Part shown: positions 42,301 through 48,191 of the stretch, piece by piece
Layout of the letters: each line of letters opens with the position of its first letter
Numbering within the stretch: position 1 is the first letter of the stretch
IMG/VR virus record: IMGVR_UViG_3300046009_003881
Coordinates: 1 to 58,222 of that record
Strand: one strand, 5' to 3'
Length of the DNA: 58,222 nucleotides
Source of the DNA: a virus
Notes under the pieces: model-generated
What the model saw: only the letters and a program-made list of their open reading frames with translations
The model's database searches: none
What the model was told of the DNA's origin: nothing
Program-made: the position numbers and the translations under genes

Positions 42301-43644
42301 AACTCAGATAGCTTTCAATCAAACAGAGTTTACTCTGGTCAGACGCTTAGTGGAAAATTAATCGATTCCAATCTGCTATCTCAAGTTGCAGGAATGAGTG
42401 ATACCAGAGCGAAGGCTGATGTAGTCAATAGAATGCAGCAGATTTATAATATGACTGCGAAGAAGTACGTGAACAGCGTAGAGTTCATTGCTGATACTCT
42501 TATTTCTACTCCGGATAAAATGATTATCCGTCCAATTTGGTTCGGGTCATTTGCTAACGAGTTCAAGAAAGTGACCGGATCAAATGTAGACTTCGAAAAG
42601 ATTGCTAGTAATGACAAGGCTTATATGGAAAAGTATAAGGATGCTATTGCTAGATCTAGAGAGGTTGCTGATGACGCAAGCGTTATGGCTGGTGCTTCTG
42701 ATAATGCATACACCGGAATATTGAAGGGTGTTATAAAACCTAATCAGAATGCGTTCGCTAGATCAATGAACATCTTCAACAACTATATGACTAGGTTCGT
42801 TACGTATGAATACCTAGCATCTAGAACAGCTATAAACGCACTAGTTGGAAATGGAACTATCTCTCCAATGAGAGGAGCTGCTATACTAGCAGGGGTAACA
42901 TCAAGGATGATGGTGTACACTATGCTTACAAAGGTTCTTGGTGGTACAATGACATCACTTGTTCTTGGCGCTTTAGGATTCGAGTACGACGATGAGGATG
43001 AAGAGAAGACAGCGCTTCAATTGGCTGGTCAGTCAATTGGTTCTGCCCTTACGTCATTGCTAGTTGGTAGGGACTTCGGTAACGTAGCTAGAAATATACT
43101 GAACTACGGTGTCGAGTATGTAAATGCTAACTACCTAGAGGACTTGAGAACTGGAGAGTACGATCCGTATAAGGATAGTATGCAGATGTCTATCATTCCG
43201 CAAGACCCAAGCAAAATGAAGGCTGAGAAGATGATTCAAAGTGTCGCTGGACCGCTTGCTCCTGCTATTGGAACTGGTATTTTTGTTATCAAGAAGATAG
43301 CAGAAGAACCAAAGAAGGAGAAGGAAGCTATCGAGCGAAGTGATATAGAAACAAATGTTATGATTCCGCTTAAGATAGCAGGCACACTCGGACTAGTTCC
43401 ACTGTACAAGGACATCAATAAGGCAGTGAATGACTACACTTATCAGTCGCTCAGAGATGATGACAAGGGTTCTAGCGAACCACCTATGAGCAAGGAGCTG
43501 ATGAAGAAGTACTATCCAGATCTATACAACAAGATGTACAAATCAAATCCTGCAAAGGAGCAGCAAGAGAAGAGGATTAAGGATCGCAAGGAGATGATAA
43601 AGAAAAGAAAGGAAGACGCAATAAAGAGCAAGCTTCGCAGGTAG
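33352..43644 (+). CDS. Giant internal polyvalent virion protein with metalloprotease motif, 3430 aa
   Basis: The largest gene (10.3 kb). The first 110 residues include a Gln/Pro-rich tract. At about 340-420 there is a domain ending EEAERFAEGEWKDI, common in phage polyvalent proteins. A Gly/Ala zipper and membrane-active segment lies at about 724-775 (GAAIGAGYGAATGS). At 1344-1375 there is a ParB/sulfiredoxin-like motif with DGNHRA at 1360-1365. A zinc-protease motif HEFGH lies at 1962-1966 in ATPIHEFGHIWIDYL. The C-terminal third is coiled coil, with a hydrophobic segment at about 3187-3215 and a basic end. Likely stored in the head and ejected into the host; the modules could act on envelope or host targets. 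An A10 run near codon 67 could slip. Confidence 0.75.
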   Translation: MDEKIVKYYEYLKSKGLDVPPTVEQFQSTLQDKASSDKYYAYLQNKKASMPNLDIAPDANSFYNTLKKKEEQAPQAQPQSQQGQEQPQSGMASPSAAPLSVSRYGGQGRYAGGLTAENIDQFTFALDQQRQSIQQGQQAYDDLRVINQEDIAPRQDVLTVPKQVAVQKEPKKTLVVPTGTVYDLPLDEYSIKYFENKANQIEQQRIENEKQKALTASNLLISQDPIFNQDLQTINKALIDMEEEEALPILNDKFSKYGFTFVRSGIGDEITVRTSEGKNSVVINFDPFTGITEASEAERLRSFIKSYAQSPDVKKDEDFMASAIRAKQIRNKGRDNGDGTVSTVIFTSFEEDGKFKVIPTLFPKDPNNYTTKKDSWMELGFEDALSTARQRGEIFEFKTKEEAERFAEGEWKDINKADIEADNFYKSRGLNYSNIKQAKEEYLKLRDKMDFIEEQLAFERGDEYITDESLRKKYALLMDGDFLTEDVKAQYENLKKQEEQLRGVLFDSDVMTAMEDFDAYAGKKRDESASEAAKLNREATVAFDALDNASLQTLGVSINDLTAFVPKTSEQKQYADALLKKYAEVQITKGMAADKYYLSKTYLDAAIDKEVNYEFIENYDGFINSFKSGLANGSGVNQILLAAIGKKDVENPEDLAEIAAIVAESQKEMAQLSGYKSRVLNRWQNAVGADEAMAVVLNDPAEWMLTLASYSISQMLPYGSWIVPSSVATGAAIGAGYGAATGSLAAGVGAIPGAATGAAIGATKGFQAGMALTGFATEYGNAILQAATEKGYDLTNPQDVEAALRDASVWKEGGRRGTLRGIPIAVVDYLSAGLAGNVMRVGKTAPLATRAAAYVGERVVFDTLAEMTGEALAQVSEGRDNISWAEIVEEGAGGMGSNTSNLAFKSAMSVRKNKNISIANDLTDVRNIATERSSDARISKWANNMQALGQIDEDVNQRIQENISLRNEAKQLLNIGISGKIANRLTGNVDAVTTRVMELLAAKKELSLSASRREVYRDKIASINNEIATISETRTIPTEKDMVNLDAILGYKRSDVSEYMIDGRRYTKEEFTRRITGMSKERLKKSKVQVKGDNELIAMIQNEVGKQINTTQQDAVQEQTASEVSLQPEAGVSEEVAQRESQAESEVVTEEVEQEKVSVLDSPETISRSILSLNPEEKSTVTFLREDGTEIGIDGNETEVADAYDIAVKTNENERTNAQRSVIQAVETLLADEIQADQLDTILTTSQLSTTVSDLEAVEARRQEALSNIISEESTEENRRPNGSIGTQGFDPTQMKDLIKFLNKKLNLSIDEQLFEGDKIKPLIDFIKGNKNLVEKIKQYVKTDPIEVSRMPDGSLHFRDGNHRANLLNLIGSNTLPTIEFGQRNKIDEINAEYDAELGAISQSDQDTRFRLDAQKEGKADEKIVKTMKAMPTEEKQFVEPSGLYDEVTVDAIGESKSSTKEQDSADLVKALGLKSIDELNKRIEDFNGMPVILGMSDILGSGTYTDSMGNPMKVNGGILFGAFGGNTDLAWAGVQRNGAENQMNEAIALYNKNKELFDRLWEEGKLPMGHVPMVIMRMGDTAVNSNEAAFRWLAPYVASLPTKNRKDALNSLKDVLSKKVDNDSAASWLVDFNSSVTSGEFSTKEEIVEALEEMLASEETQSIEKKRKSVETVLNAVKKKKTTDEAVEYLENKTERILSYIVLNHIKNNKITTLDGLLNSVVEESNKRAKGDNAAMSLPVRSFVFSLVYSKGSPKTPSLAPIKALMNGVKNFKSEYFTTDFLYNAIGEPSMLKAKQGDTVAVVGIDVLNPEVKATNHPNYGFGPKGRLIATISNPTQGVEVFPEFKAKASRIFKKTAGKKASYPDPEKVAAQVGGAFFVDKAFRGARIMKGQIDDLNLLIGKLRFAFPNVSVATTQEEFDEILKDETVRKRVKEGKVIYGVTKGGKIYINPSERSLATPIHEFGHIWIDYLRSDASGKKGTELLKKGLSLVEGTKEHKEAIKKYGDTELAKEEALVELMATKGSTIINSAKKAGFLSWMNATFKFIKETFVANSKSVTYDQIKTLSIDEFINIGLADLFKGSEVSAKFSASQAEQASKARLSAGNNVNSIASIIERGRASGISDKAIAISLTRRGFTADEIDAAFKGATTTLSRSTLSEETLPGYDALMAIVREEAKSAIEKGRTETNEALDSLIEIIKSEDIYINATNVQQEQLIRAVRRAFKKREKSAPSAYTIVTGISNIKKITIAEADLIKKQLMDYERGAKNALKAWTAKGKALSNEMRELASKKKITLIQAAVVMKKFSRVNMFDEDSVDDFITYMKKVFSDAEYADRISKLSSLIPKAKNNIDKKIGIARNLQAPLRRMLAINPSFVPDDVLSTYENVVKMFAQSGAVITPAERSSVIDDVNKVLLSVDEKSNKITEMSMILDEFENKVFDENGVLNYSETTKAMLKDDLITVEDYEFMRDNKRSINKTIKDANKVVSQADQDAKAAKQQEEKKALIDSIKRSSIVLSDMFSEDEKKLGKDLAELIKTDAIESLTNSELNNLYKLIQTINNGYMPSYAYRVKSKLSSIINAAPVTQAISKSGIAVISKAVAGAKSLFSKKRDTVLQAIRRGTLLDIDKTLGNFMSRPIFDNIFRKSTQAQAKLKAGTNSIRQRMDDAAEAVLKSLNNNGNAFVESSFKMYAYMIQLEYESNKGSKSVNPASKFIDATVAAIKKGKTKFSKKDTAILEKIKKEYSTNGEIDIKKLYDSFNSAEKKAIRVAQAIDKSIVDKAEFTAVVIRGEKFTAINNHIHLNTIKEDNKSDIASASQVVTDYQNSTRPSSKSMSLVSRTGEVSPLNFDFYAAVKKGSTSVLVDYYMTPAIREAKQTIKQVEKNLEEKQDGITEDEQKVINAISMAYDEATENLLLNSFVDDSITAKAINILSKNGYRAALAGIPRATAELASNLAYATIVDLNAMATAYKYRDIIMSSAGLDVMLNSDSFQSNRVYSGQTLSGKLIDSNLLSQVAGMSDTRAKADVVNRMQQIYNMTAKKYVNSVEFIADTLISTPDKMIIRPIWFGSFANEFKKVTGSNVDFEKIASNDKAYMEKYKDAIARSREVADDASVMAGASDNAYTGILKGVIKPNQNAFARSMNIFNNYMTRFVTYEYLASRTAINALVGNGTISPMRGAAILAGVTSRMMVYTMLTKVLGGTMTSLVLGALGFEYDDEDEEKTALQLAGQSIGSALTSLLVGRDFGNVARNILNYGVEYVNANYLEDLRTGEYDPYKDSMQMSIIPQDPSKMKAEKMIQSVAGPLAPAIGTGIFVIKKIAEEPKKEKEAIERSDIETNVMIPLKIAGTLGLVPLYKDINKAVNDYTYQSLRDDDKGSSEPPMSKELMKKYYPDLYNKMYKSNPAKEQQEKRIKDRKEMIKKRKEDAIKSKLRR

Positions 43645-43662
43645 TCTCTTCAATGAGACTAC
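43641..43662. terminator. Hairpin at the convergence of the two arms
   Basis: GTAGTCTC/GAGACTAC (8-bp stem, 6-nt loop) covers the stop codons of both convergent genes. There is no T-run, so termination would need another factor. Its core GTCTCTTCAATGAGAC is a relative of the intergenic hairpin cassettes. Confidence 0.6.
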
Positions 43663-44039
43663 TTGTGCTTGACGTACTTGATTGCCTTCTGCTTGTCATA
43701 GTAACAATGGAGTTCAGTCGGACTGTGTGGATCACCACCCATTCTGACTGCTCCGTTCAGCTTATCTATCTGTGCGTACATTATCCCATCGTCGCAGGAC
43801 CAAATCACAATGGGCTTAATCCTTTTGTCAACGAGCCTTGACACGTAATTGATTGGTATTGGAAGTGGGTACGCATTGTAGATCATTTTAAATCTAGGAA
43901 CCACGTAGACATAAGCCTGCGTTATACCATCCTTATTGGTAATCCTATAGAACGGATCAGCAAATACGTAAGAGAACCTTGTGATCTTTAAGAATAAGTC
44001 TATAGCTACAGACTCTCTCCTCTTAAGTTCGGATGTCAT
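43659..44039 (-). CDS. Hypothetical protein, 126 aa, last gene of the leftward arm
   Basis: A mixed alpha/beta protein starting MTSELKRRESVAIDLFLKIT. The second half, KPIVIWSCDDGIMYAQIDKL followed by GGDPHSPTELHCYYDKQKAI, has an ordered beta-sheet look with conserved-type Trp, Asp and Tyr residues. It is nuclease-like in flavour, but no catalytic set can be named. It overlaps the preceding gene by 17 nt and ends in the convergent hairpin. Confidence 0.65.
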   Translation of the reverse strand: MTSELKRRESVAIDLFLKITRFSYVFADPFYRITNKDGITQAYVYVVPRFKMIYNAYPLPIPINYVSRLVDKRIKPIVIWSCDDGIMYAQIDKLNGAVRMGGDPHSPTELHCYYDKQKAIKYVKHK

Positions 44040-44220
44040 CGTCTATTGATTTGATTAGATTTTTCATTTCAAGAATAACGGATATAGCGATGCGCTTCGA
44101 TTCCTTGGTATCCTTATCAACCAAGCTTTCGTACAGACAAGTAATAGAGTCGTGGTATTCTTGGGTCAGAATTGATATTCTCCAAGCCCTATCGATTTCT
44201 AGCTTCTTGTTATTTTCCAT
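44023..44220 (-). CDS. Hypothetical helical protein, 65 aa
   Basis: All-helical, charged, starting MENNKKLEIDRAWRISILTQ. The remainder is one or two amphipathic helices (VILEMKNLIKSIDDDI). It overlaps both flanking genes (11 and 17 nt), so it is translated as part of a tight cluster. Possibly an accessory to the DnaA-like protein upstream. No family recognised. Confidence 0.65.
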   Translation of the reverse strand: MENNKKLEIDRAWRISILTQEYHDSITCLYESLVDKDTKESKRIAISVILEMKNLIKSIDDDIRT

Positions 44221-44698
44221 TCTGTCTTTCCTTGAATACCTGCTGCAAAAAGAACTCTACTTCTTCTTCTTCTCCAGGTGGTGTGTACTTTGCAATTACA
44301 TCAATGATATATCCTAGCCTGCTGTACTTGCGTATAATCTTCCTCAGCTTTTTGTTTTCGCTAACGTCCTCGCTGCTGTTAACCTCTATGTCCTTTGCCT
44401 CACCAGGATAATACCCAAGTTCTTCTGCAAAGATAGACATACAATCGTCGTACATTTTTGTGATTCTCTTGTCGGTTTTGTACAGCTTATTGAATGCCTT
44501 TTCGTAGTATATAATACTAGAATGATCTTTCCCGAGAAAGTTTCCTATTGAATTGTACGTATGTCCTCTCTCCCTTAAGATTTTTGAGAAGCACATCTTA
44601 GCTTCGACAACCGGTCTGAGTCTTCTCATTAACTTCAAATCCATTCCGGTTACATTGCTAACAATTTTAGCAACCAATTTTATTTCTTGATTATTCAT
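44210..44698 (-). CDS. DnaA domain IV-like DNA-binding protein, 162 aa
   Basis: Residues 5-70 match the C-terminal DNA-binding domain of DnaA: a lead-in helix (KLVAKIVSNVTGMDLKLM), the basic helix (RRLRPVVEAKMCFSKILRER) and the signature IGNFLGKDHSSIIYYEKAF (51-69), equivalent to IGxxFGxRDHTTVxxAxxK, where the DHS motif reads the DnaA box. There is no AAA+ ATPase domain. The C-terminal half is acidic then helical. It may bind origin-like sites, recruit host replication factors or compete with host DnaA. Coupled by ATGA to the nuclease gene. Confidence 0.7.
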   Translation of the reverse strand: MNNQEIKLVAKIVSNVTGMDLKLMRRLRPVVEAKMCFSKILRERGHTYNSIGNFLGKDHSSIIYYEKAFNKLYKTDKRITKMYDDCMSIFAEELGYYPGEAKDIEVNSSEDVSENKKLRKIIRKYSRLGYIIDVIAKYTPPGEEEEVEFFLQQVFKERQNGK

Positions 44699-44952
44699 TT
44701 TGCACTGTCCTTTGTTACTACGTTTATACCTCTTGATTCAAGTTCTTTCTTTCTGTACTCTTGGAGCGGACTTGATTTACCACCTGGTCTTTTCACCTCA
44801 ACGAATAGAACGTCCGAGTTGTTTGGTATCGCTATCAGATCGGGTATCCCATTCTTGTTGGTCAGTGAAAGCTTGATCACATAGTAGCCCTTGCCTTCTA
44901 GATCCTTTATGATCGCGGCTTGTATGGGTTGCTCGGTCTGTTTCTTCTTCAC
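44695..44952 (-). CDS. VRR-NUC nuclease, 85 aa
   Basis: A minimal PD-(D/E)XK endonuclease of the VRR-NUC group. The core is Gln8/Gln11 in the first helix, GIPDLI at 35-40 (metal-binding Asp38), FVEVKRPGGK at 50-59 (Glu52, Lys54) and SPLQ following. Stand-alone VRR-NUC proteins in phages are thought to cut branched or flap DNA during replication and recombination. ATGA overlaps join it on one side to the SF2 helicase and on the other to the DnaA-like gene. This nuclease-helicase pair recurs in many phages. Confidence 0.85.
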   Translation of the reverse strand: MKKKQTEQPIQAAIIKDLEGKGYYVIKLSLTNKNGIPDLIAIPNNSDVLFVEVKRPGGKSSPLQEYRKKELESRGINVVTKDSAK

Positions 44953-46175
44953 TTGATTGTTCTTTTAAAGTGAGATAGCGTGTAGTCCTTCTTCTTGGAC
45001 ACAGCCTTGTAGATATCGTCCTCGATTCCATTGTTTGAGAAGATCCAAAACACATTGTTCTGAAGCCTGTCCTTTGTGGTCATCCTATCCCTTGACTGCC
45101 AGTAGCTAGTAGCACTGAAGTCGATGTTGTAGTAGACAATGAAGTCAGCATTCTTCAGCGACACGCCCTCCCTGCCCGATACAATCTGAAGTGCTATGCT
45201 CTTGCCGGTTGAATTGAACTCGTCTAGTTCCGTGGTAATCCCATCACCATACACCTGCTTGATGGCGTTCAGTTCCTCCTTGAACTTGTAGAATATCCCA
45301 ATCTTATTCAGACAGAAGTTGTTGTGTATGAACGTAGCCTTTGAATCATCAATCACCATAGAGCTTCCGCTCTCAAACTTTATTGTTCCCGAGCATAGCT
45401 GATGCAGCTTGGTCATAAGTTTTACCGGTGTATCCGCAAGGATAACCTCCTCCTTTCCTTGGATGACTAGGTTCTTCTTGAGCGCATCAATCAACTTATA
45501 GGTTGATTCTTTTAGGTCAACCCTATAGATCTTCTCTTCAATCACCGATGCGAACCCTGCCTCTTGCTGCGTGTACGAGATCATATACGGCTGCATCAAG
45601 TTCATAATGGAGTCGCGTCCTCTGCTGTAGTCCTTTACTTGGAATCCGTTGATTGGTCTTTGAGTTACGTTGACGTGGTCATCACAGAATCTGTAGAAGT
45701 TCTTGTACTTGGAGAATGGATTTCCAGGGATCGAGTAAACTTGATGGTATATCTGCGAGTAGGACTCGGGTGTCGGTGTTCCGGATAAGAGGATGACCTT
45801 GCACTTAGTCTTTGATACGATGGACTTAATTGCTAAGGCTCTGTTGCTAGGCTTCGGGAACGCACCCATACCGTGAGCTTCATCGCAGATCAGTAAGTCC
45901 CAATTCATATCGGGGTCAATAGTATGAAGGCTCTCGTAGTTTATCACACAGATTGCGAACGATGGCTTCAGCTCGTTGTAGTCTGACACGATCGAGCTTA
46001 TTGCTTTCTTCTTTGTTACAAATAGTACTAGCTCACTTCCTATTTTATCTGCAATGGATAGCGCAGTGATTGTCTTTCCGGTTCGTACCTCCATAGATAA
46101 GTACACGAACCCTTCGTCCATTACTATCCTAGTGGCTTCGTCACAAATTGACTGTTGATAATCTCTTAGTTCCAT
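44949..46175 (-). CDS. SF2 (SNF2-like) DNA helicase/translocase, 408 aa
   Basis: Domain 1: a Q-motif-like LRDYQQSI (3-10), Walker A EVRTGKT (29-35), DEAH at 98-101 in LICDEAHGM and SGTPT at 131-135. Domain 2 ends with GREGVSLKNADFIVYYNIDF and SYWQSRDRMTTKDR, the SNF2-type motifs V and VI. At 408 aa it is a minimal two-RecA-domain motor. Likely remodels replication forks or recombination intermediates with the coupled VRR-NUC nuclease. It is separated from the upstream lipoprotein gene by a hairpin. Confidence 0.85.
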   Translation of the reverse strand: MELRDYQQSICDEATRIVMDEGFVYLSMEVRTGKTITALSIADKIGSELVLFVTKKKAISSIVSDYNELKPSFAICVINYESLHTIDPDMNWDLLICDEAHGMGAFPKPSNRALAIKSIVSKTKCKVILLSGTPTPESYSQIYHQVYSIPGNPFSKYKNFYRFCDDHVNVTQRPINGFQVKDYSRGRDSIMNLMQPYMISYTQQEAGFASVIEEKIYRVDLKESTYKLIDALKKNLVIQGKEEVILADTPVKLMTKLHQLCSGTIKFESGSSMVIDDSKATFIHNNFCLNKIGIFYKFKEELNAIKQVYGDGITTELDEFNSTGKSIALQIVSGREGVSLKNADFIVYYNIDFSATSYWQSRDRMTTKDRLQNNVFWIFSNNGIEDDIYKAVSKKKDYTLSHFKRTIK

Positions 46176-46190
46176 AGTGTAGTGTGGTTA

Positions 46191-46216
46191 GCCACCCCTA
46201 GTTTCCTAGAGGTGGC
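46191..46216 (-). other. Intergenic hairpin before the SF2 helicase gene
   Basis: An 11-bp arm GCCACCTCTAG/CTAGGGGTGGC with one mismatch and a 4-nt loop, 15 nt before the helicase ATG. There is no T-run, so it is more likely an RNA stability, processing or attenuation element than a terminator. Confidence 0.6.
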
Positions 46217-46223
46217 AATGATA

Positions 46224-46475
46224 TTACCATTGAGATTCGTTTGTAACACAGAAGTTGTCACCTACGTAGTTATTTGCCCAGGTGTACTCATCAAAACAAA
46301 ATCTCTTTGTGTTATTGGTGCAATCATTTCTGATATCTAACCAACTGCAGTCACCGGTGATACCATCACTAACGATGATTCCACAGTTACATTCTTCATC
46401 CTTTGAGCAGGATGCCATTACAAGGGTTAATGCTATAACCCCAAAAAAACTCATCAATTTATTCATTGTTTTCAT
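46224..46475 (-). CDS. Lipoprotein, 83 aa
   Basis: The start at 46475 (MKTMNKLMSFFGVIALTLVM) gives a normal signal peptide with the lipobox MASC at 20-23. A longer frame to 46508 would overlap the upstream gene and place polar residues before the signal. The mature part is acidic and holds six cysteines (CNCG, CSW, CTN, CFD, CVT) that could form disulfides in the periplasm. Probably anchored in a host membrane; function unknown. Exclusion of other phages is one possibility. Confidence 0.7.
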   Translation of the reverse strand: MKTMNKLMSFFGVIALTLVMASCSKDEECNCGIIVSDGITGDCSWLDIRNDCTNNTKRFCFDEYTWANNYVGDNFCVTNESQW

Positions 46476-46476
46476 C

Positions 46477-46665
46477 TTAACTAAATAGTGTTTGTTGTTT
46501 AATTTCATTTGGATTTATGTATTTGGTAAGCTCTTCGTCAAGCTCCTTCTCTAGTTGCTTCTTCTTTCCGGAGACTGATCGGTCTCCCTTCTCGTAAGTC
46601 TTTTGTACGTGCCTGACTCTTGCTACGAGATTCAAGAATCTTTGTGGCGATAGTGGATCACTCAT
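46477..46665 (-). CDS. Small charged protein, 62 aa
   Basis: Starts MSDPLSPQRFLNLVARVRHV and continues as a Lys/Glu-rich helix (KKKQLEKELDEELTKYI), with no membrane segment. The start overlaps the preceding stop by four bases. Similar small proteins with an SPxxFLxxVxxVRxxQKxY opening occur in other Bacteroidota phages, but the function is unknown. Confidence 0.65.
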   Translation of the reverse strand: MSDPLSPQRFLNLVARVRHVQKTYEKGDRSVSGKKKQLEKELDEELTKYINPNEIKQQTLFS

Positions 46666-46871
46666 TCGTCACCTCCAATATTTTCTATTTCTTGTTTAAC
46701 CTCATCCAAATACTTATTGTAACCATCTGTGTTAAGTATATTTTCTTTTGCAAATTTTACCGCTATCAATGCACATTGCTTTGCAAAGTATAGAGTTATT
46801 AGACTTGCTGAATTAGAATGAGCCTTGTACATTTCCTTCACTAACTCTTCTGCTTTTTCTTTTGCTTTCAT
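46662..46871 (-). CDS. Small conserved-type phage protein, 69 aa
   Basis: A helical protein, MKAKEKAEELVKEMYKAHSN, then ALIAVKFAKENIL and an acidic end. The pattern (ELVxxM..., CALIAVxxI...) is that of a small protein common in Bacteroidota phages and prophages, usually paired with a protein like the next upstream one. Overlaps both neighbours by four bases. Function unknown. Confidence 0.65.
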   Translation of the reverse strand: MKAKEKAEELVKEMYKAHSNSASLITLYFAKQCALIAVKFAKENILNTDGYNKYLDEVKQEIENIGGDE

Positions 46872-47104
46872 TTGTCACCTCCGTATGTTTCGTTGTAGTA
46901 TTGTTCTGCTGATAACCATATAATCATTTCATCCCACTCTCTTGCAGTTTTATAACCATCACTTTTACCTTCATCAAATGAATTAATTATCTGCTCCTCA
47001 AACATTGCTTCTGCTTGATCAACCAATTCCTTTCTAATGAAGGTTGAGTTGTGGCAGTCGGCATTAACCTGCTCGACTAGCCACTGTACTACCGTTTGTT
47101 TCAT
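46868..47104 (-). CDS. Small conserved-type phage protein, 78 aa
   Basis: Opens MKQTVVQWLVEQVNADCHNS and closes SAEQYYNETYGGDK, an AEQYYxETYG ending that I recognise from small proteins of Bacteroidota phages. Helical, acidic, no membrane segment. Coupled by four bases to the 69-aa gene downstream, its usual partner. Function unknown. Confidence 0.65.
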   Translation of the reverse strand: MKQTVVQWLVEQVNADCHNSTFIRKELVDQAEAMFEEQIINSFDEGKSDGYKTAREWDEMIIWLSAEQYYNETYGGDK

Positions 47105-47108
47105 CTTG

Positions 47109-47507
47109 TTATACTTGCTTTCGTTCTACCTTGTAAATCTCGTAGCCACCAATAGACTTGAGGAAGTCAACCGCTTGCTGCTCAGTGATGCTAGGTTTCT
47201 GCTGCTTAGTGAACAAGTTGGTTTGTTCCTTGCGCCCCTCTCTCTTTGCTCGGTACGACTTAGCCTTTTCTCTGTGAGTGTCTATGATAACTGCGGTGTT
47301 CCAAGGTGTTAGATCAAACTCTCCTACCCACTTATACACTCCCCTTTCTACTGTTGCAACAAGCCCCATTGAAGCTAGTGTACTGATAAGTGAACCGTCA
47401 ACCTTGTGCTTTCGTAGCATATCTTGTCCGTCAAAGGTTGTCTGACTGTGGCAGTCATCTATGAATGCTGCGTACTTCTGTTCTGTTACTGATGATGATT
47501 GTCTCAT
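47109..47507 (-). CDS. Winged-helix-like protein, 132 aa
   Basis: Residues 10-55 (KYAAFIDDCHSQTTFDGQDM, LRKHKVDGSLISTLASMGLV, ATVERGVYKWVGE) read like a small winged helix: two helices and a wing ending in a GxYKWxG strand. The C-terminal half is basic and helical (REKAKSYRAKREGRKE), then ITEQQAVDFLKSIGGYEIYK. A DNA- or RNA-binding role is plausible. Its leader repeats AATCAC before the ATG. No family can be named. Confidence 0.55.
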   Translation of the reverse strand: MRQSSSVTEQKYAAFIDDCHSQTTFDGQDMLRKHKVDGSLISTLASMGLVATVERGVYKWVGEFDLTPWNTAVIIDTHREKAKSYRAKREGRKEQTNLFTKQQKPSITEQQAVDFLKSIGGYEIYKVERKQV

Positions 47508-47529
47508 TGTGATTGTGATTTGATTATTA

Positions 47530-48174
47530 TTAAAATTCAGAAATGTTTCCCTCTACAAGGTGTATGTATCCAGATTGGTATGGTGTATACTCCACGTCAT
47601 TGATTGTCCATCCGTTATCGGGGCAGTCACCCTGCCCATTGCATAGTAGTGCAGCCCAACAGATCTGACTATTCATATACCATCTGCCGGTCAGCTCGTC
47701 GAGTACCCAAGTTCTAATCTCTTGTACGCCTTGACAAGTTAGGGATCCGTAGTCATCGATTGGCAGCGTGTACCAATTCACCTGCATCATAGTGTATGGA
47801 TTCTCCTCGGGGTAGATCCCGTACCAAGGATTCCTTGACTGATAGATGAACGTGAACCTATCCTTGTCGTAGTCTGTGCTATCCGCTGTCCAGTCGGGCA
47901 GAGAGATGAAGTACACTACTTGACCATCGGGTTGTATGATTGCTGACAGATTATCCCAAGCCGTATTGCACCCCTCGTTTACGAATGGCTGCAGTGCAGG
48001 GATAAAATCAGGGATCACGTTGCCATCCTCATCGTACAAGATATCTTGTGGTAGGATTGGAGGAACTTGATCAACAGAGTTTTGGTTTTGAACTTGACTC
48101 GGAATGTTATCGAACCAAGTTGATGGTGTGCAAGATGCTAGAAGCATCAACAAGAATAGGGTGGTGGTTTTCAT
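47530..48174 (-). CDS. Large lipoprotein, 214 aa
   Basis: The start at 48174 gives MKTTTLFLLMLLASCTPSTW with lipobox LASC at 12-15; an upstream in-frame ATG (48210) would spoil the signal and overlap the methyltransferase gene. The mature part has a Pro/Asn/Gln-rich linker, then an aromatic, beta-rich domain with five cysteines (TCQGVQ, SQICWAALLCNGQGDC). Such an exposed, Trp/Tyr-rich lipoprotein could block receptors or DNA entry of competing phages; that is inference. Confidence 0.7.
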   Translation of the reverse strand: MKTTTLFLLMLLASCTPSTWFDNIPSQVQNQNSVDQVPPILPQDILYDEDGNVIPDFIPALQPFVNEGCNTAWDNLSAIIQPDGQVVYFISLPDWTADSTDYDKDRFTFIYQSRNPWYGIYPEENPYTMMQVNWYTLPIDDYGSLTCQGVQEIRTWVLDELTGRWYMNSQICWAALLCNGQGDCPDNGWTINDVEYTPYQSGYIHLVEGNISEF

Positions 48175-48191
48175 TTTACTTTTATTGTTTG

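Noticed and set aside
44428-44435. TATCTTTG on the minus strand as an internal promoter
   Set aside because: It lies inside the DnaA-like coding region, far from the next start, and encodes the ordinary residues Ser-Ile-Phe; probably chance.
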